Below, piece after piece: positions 12,686-14,001 of a DNA stretch of 14,001 nt (position 1 is the first letter of the stretch; every line of letters starts with the position of its first letter). The stretch spans positions 1 through 14,001 of the forward strand of contig RFIY01000354.1 in the NCBI GenBank assembly GCA_003695505.1. Reading direction: 5' to 3'. The position numbers and the translations under genes were made by a program. The notes beneath the pieces were generated by a model that was not told the origin of the DNA, did not search any database, and saw only the letters and a program-made list of their open reading frames with translations. This stretch comes from J088 sp003695505 [NCBI: Candidatus Dadabacteria bacterium]. GTDB lineage: Bacteria > J088.

Positions 12686-13749
12686 ACAAAGCGGTCGACA
12701 CCCTCGACCGCCTGGCGGCCCTCGAACAGGAACTGTTCCGCACCTATGCCCGCCTCGGCATCCGGCGCACCCCGCTGCCGCCTGTAGATAAAACCGATCC
12801 GGAAAGCGTCGCCCTGCACGTCGAGTGGATCGAGAAAGAACTGGCAGCACTGGAGCGCCTGCTGGAACGACGTGTGCGCCAGAACCGGCCACGCTCTCTC
12901 GGCGAGCGTTTGCGCAGTCTGAATCCATCGCGGCTGACCGGACGCGCCGCACTGCTTGGTCTGACCGAACCGGCCGCGAGCGTCGATCCATTCGGTCGTG
13001 ACGATCGCATCTATGAACAGCTCCGACCGTGGATCCAGCAGTTGTTCGAAGAATACTGGCGTGTCGAGGTCGAAGGTCTGCCGAACCTGCCCTCGGACGG
13101 TGCCGCACTGATGGTCGCCAACCATGGCGGCCTGTTGCCGTTCGACGCGCTGATGATCCGCTACGCGGTGCAGGAGCTGCATCCAGCCGGCCGGATCCCA
13201 CGCTTTCTGCTCGAAGACTGGTTCATGCGCATGCCGGCGCTGAACATCCTGTTGCAACGCCTCGGCGCCGTGCGCGGGTCCCGGGACAACGCGCGCAAGC
13301 TGCTCGAGAAGGGGGACGTCGTCGGGCTGTTTCCCGAAGGCGCCAAGGGCGTCACCAAACCGTGGCGCGATCGCTATCGCGTGCAGCGCTTCGGTCGTGG
13401 CGGTGCGATCCGGCTTGCGCTCGAAGCGGGCGTACCGATCATCCCGGTTGCCGTGGTCGGCAACGAAGAGACCTACCCGCTGCTCGGCAAGGCTCCGCTG
13501 CCGCGTAACAGCGACTTCAACTTTTTCCCGATCACGCCGCTGTTCCCGTGGCTCGGCCCCGCGGGTCTGATGCCGCTGCCGTCAAAGTGGATGATCCGCT
13601 TCGGCGAGCCGATCGAGATGGGCGACTTTCCAGAGTCGGCAGCCGACGACGACATCCTCGTCAACACCCTCAACGAAGAACTGCGTGGCCGGATCCAGGA
13701 AATGGTCAATCAGCTCCTGCAACGCCGCCGCAGCCCCTGGCTGGGGTAG
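12682..13749 (+). CDS. LPLAT-superfamily acyltransferase with N-terminal helical extension
   Basis: A 355-residue protein. Residues 1-70 are charged and leucine-rich, probably coiled coil (RLAALEQELFR, WIEKELAALERLLERRV). An acyltransferase domain spans about 110-345. Motif I is ANHGGLLPFDALM, with His148 and Asp155 six residues apart (HX6D) instead of the usual HX4D. Motif III is GLFPEGAKG (215-223), and VPIIPVAVVG (251-260) is the motif IV region. This fits the branch with mycobacterial Rv0502 and DGAT-like proteins rather than PlsC itself. The likely reaction is acyl transfer to a glycerol-3-phosphate, lysolipid or other alcohol; the substrate is unknown. No clear transmembrane helix is seen, so it is probably peripheral to the membrane. 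It overlaps the ParA gene by ATGA, so the two are made together. Confidence 0.88.
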   Translation: MNKAVDTLDRLAALEQELFRTYARLGIRRTPLPPVDKTDPESVALHVEWIEKELAALERLLERRVRQNRPRSLGERLRSLNPSRLTGRAALLGLTEPAASVDPFGRDDRIYEQLRPWIQQLFEEYWRVEVEGLPNLPSDGAALMVANHGGLLPFDALMIRYAVQELHPAGRIPRFLLEDWFMRMPALNILLQRLGAVRGSRDNARKLLEKGDVVGLFPEGAKGVTKPWRDRYRVQRFGRGGAIRLALEAGVPIIPVAVVGNEETYPLLGKAPLPRNSDFNFFPITPLFPWLGPAGLMPLPSKWMIRFGEPIEMGDFPESAADDDILVNTLNEELRGRIQEMVNQLLQRRRSPWLG

Positions 13750-13887
13750 CCCTGGTTCCGCCGCCGTTCCGGCGAATCCGAACCGCGCCTGCCTGCGCAA
13801 CTCATAAAATATATGCCTGACGCGCATCTTCTCGGCGTTGCCATCCTGCGACGTCGCCAGGCTGCGCCCCGTATGGAGGCTCCAACG
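13750..13887 (+). other. Intergenic region with weak hairpin and AT-rich patch
   Basis: It has a GC-rich inverted repeat with arms GGTTCCGCCG (13754-13763) and CGGCG...GAACC (13770-13784) interrupted by a 5-nt bulge. No T-tract follows, so it is a poor terminator. An AT-rich patch at 13804-13814 includes TAAAAT (13805-13810), a possible -10 for the next gene, with no recognisable -35. Confidence 0.3.
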
Positions 13888-14001
13888 ATGCAGATCAACG
13901 ACAAAACCTTCGTCGTCACCGGCGGCGGCAATGGCATCGGCCGCGAGATCGTCCTGCAACTGCTACGTCGCGGGGGCAAGGTTGCCGCCGTAGACATCGA
14001 C
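13888..14001 (+). CDS. Classical short-chain dehydrogenase/reductase (5' part only)
   Basis: The first 38 codons of an SDR gene that runs off the right edge. The protein starts MQINDKTFVVTGGGNGIGRE; TGGGNGIG (11-18) is the TGxxxGxG cofactor loop of classical SDRs. AAVDID (33-38) ends strand 2 with Asp, which favours NAD(H). GGAGG (13875-13879) lies 8 nt before ATG 13888, which makes this the start rather than the in-frame ATG at 13873 that overlaps the same GGAGG. The substrate cannot be guessed. A 138-nt gap and a possible -10 suggest it is separate from the acyltransferase operon. Confidence 0.8.
   Translation, partial: MQINDKTFVVTGGGNGIGREIVLQLLRRGGKVAAVDID

Noticed and set aside
13754-13784. 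Terminator after the acyltransferase gene
   Set aside because: The inverted repeat is interrupted by a 5-nt bulge and has no T-run, so I list it only as a weak hairpin.
1-14001. tRNA, rRNA, CRISPR array, insertion sequence or phage attachment site
   Set aside because: I found no cloverleaf-like or rRNA sequence, no regularly spaced repeats, no transposase or integrase, and no long terminal inverted or direct repeats.

Overview
The window is ordinary-looking, GC-rich bacterial chromosome, most likely from a gammaproteobacterium. The case for this is the fused chorismate mutase/prephenate dehydratase, a six-repeat ribosomal protein S1, a LapA protein, and above all the gene order pheA-hisC-tyrA-aroA-cmk-rpsA. 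That order is the core of the 'mixed-function supraoperon' known from Pseudomonas and relatives. I cannot place it more finely, and I see no RNA genes, CRISPR arrays, insertion sequences or phage genes.

Minus strand, right to left (10178 to 1). A secreted M6-like metallopeptidase gene comes first (stop at 9027). A promoter overlapping its stop codon (-10 at 9026-9031) precedes pheA. Then follow hisC (aromatic-type aminotransferase), tyrA, aroA and cmk. These genes are packed with 11-nt or 4-nt (ATGA) overlaps or a 12-nt gap, as expected for one translationally coupled operon making phenylalanine and tyrosine precursors plus CMP kinase. After cmk the sequence holds a TATAAT box, an intrinsic terminator-like hairpin with eight Us, and three further hairpins before rpsA. 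S1 synthesis may therefore be separately controlled, as in E. coli S1 autoregulation. Downstream of rpsA, where gammaproteobacteria normally carry ihfB, there is instead a strong 16-bp hairpin, a membrane-anchored S49 peptidase (SppA type), a HIT-family hydrolase/phosphorylase and lapA. The window then ends in a gene for an unidentified exported, probably coiled-coil protein, not lapB.

Plus strand, left to right (10243 to 14001). A consensus-like promoter (TTGACA, 18 nt, TATCAT) lies inside the start of the M6 peptidase gene. It drives four closely spaced genes: a helical protein with a histone-H1-like Lys/Ala/Thr tail (PhaF/AlgP-like), an extended-SDR protein with a degenerate active site, a ParA-family ATPase without ParB, and an LPLAT-superfamily acyltransferase with an HX6D rather than HX4D motif. 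This cluster is the least explained part of the window. The parts (a DNA-binding-like tail, a nucleoid-surfing-type ATPase and a lipid acyltransferase) would suit a system that positions or segregates a lipid or polyester body or a membrane domain, but that is inference. A classical SDR gene starts at 13888 and runs off the right edge.
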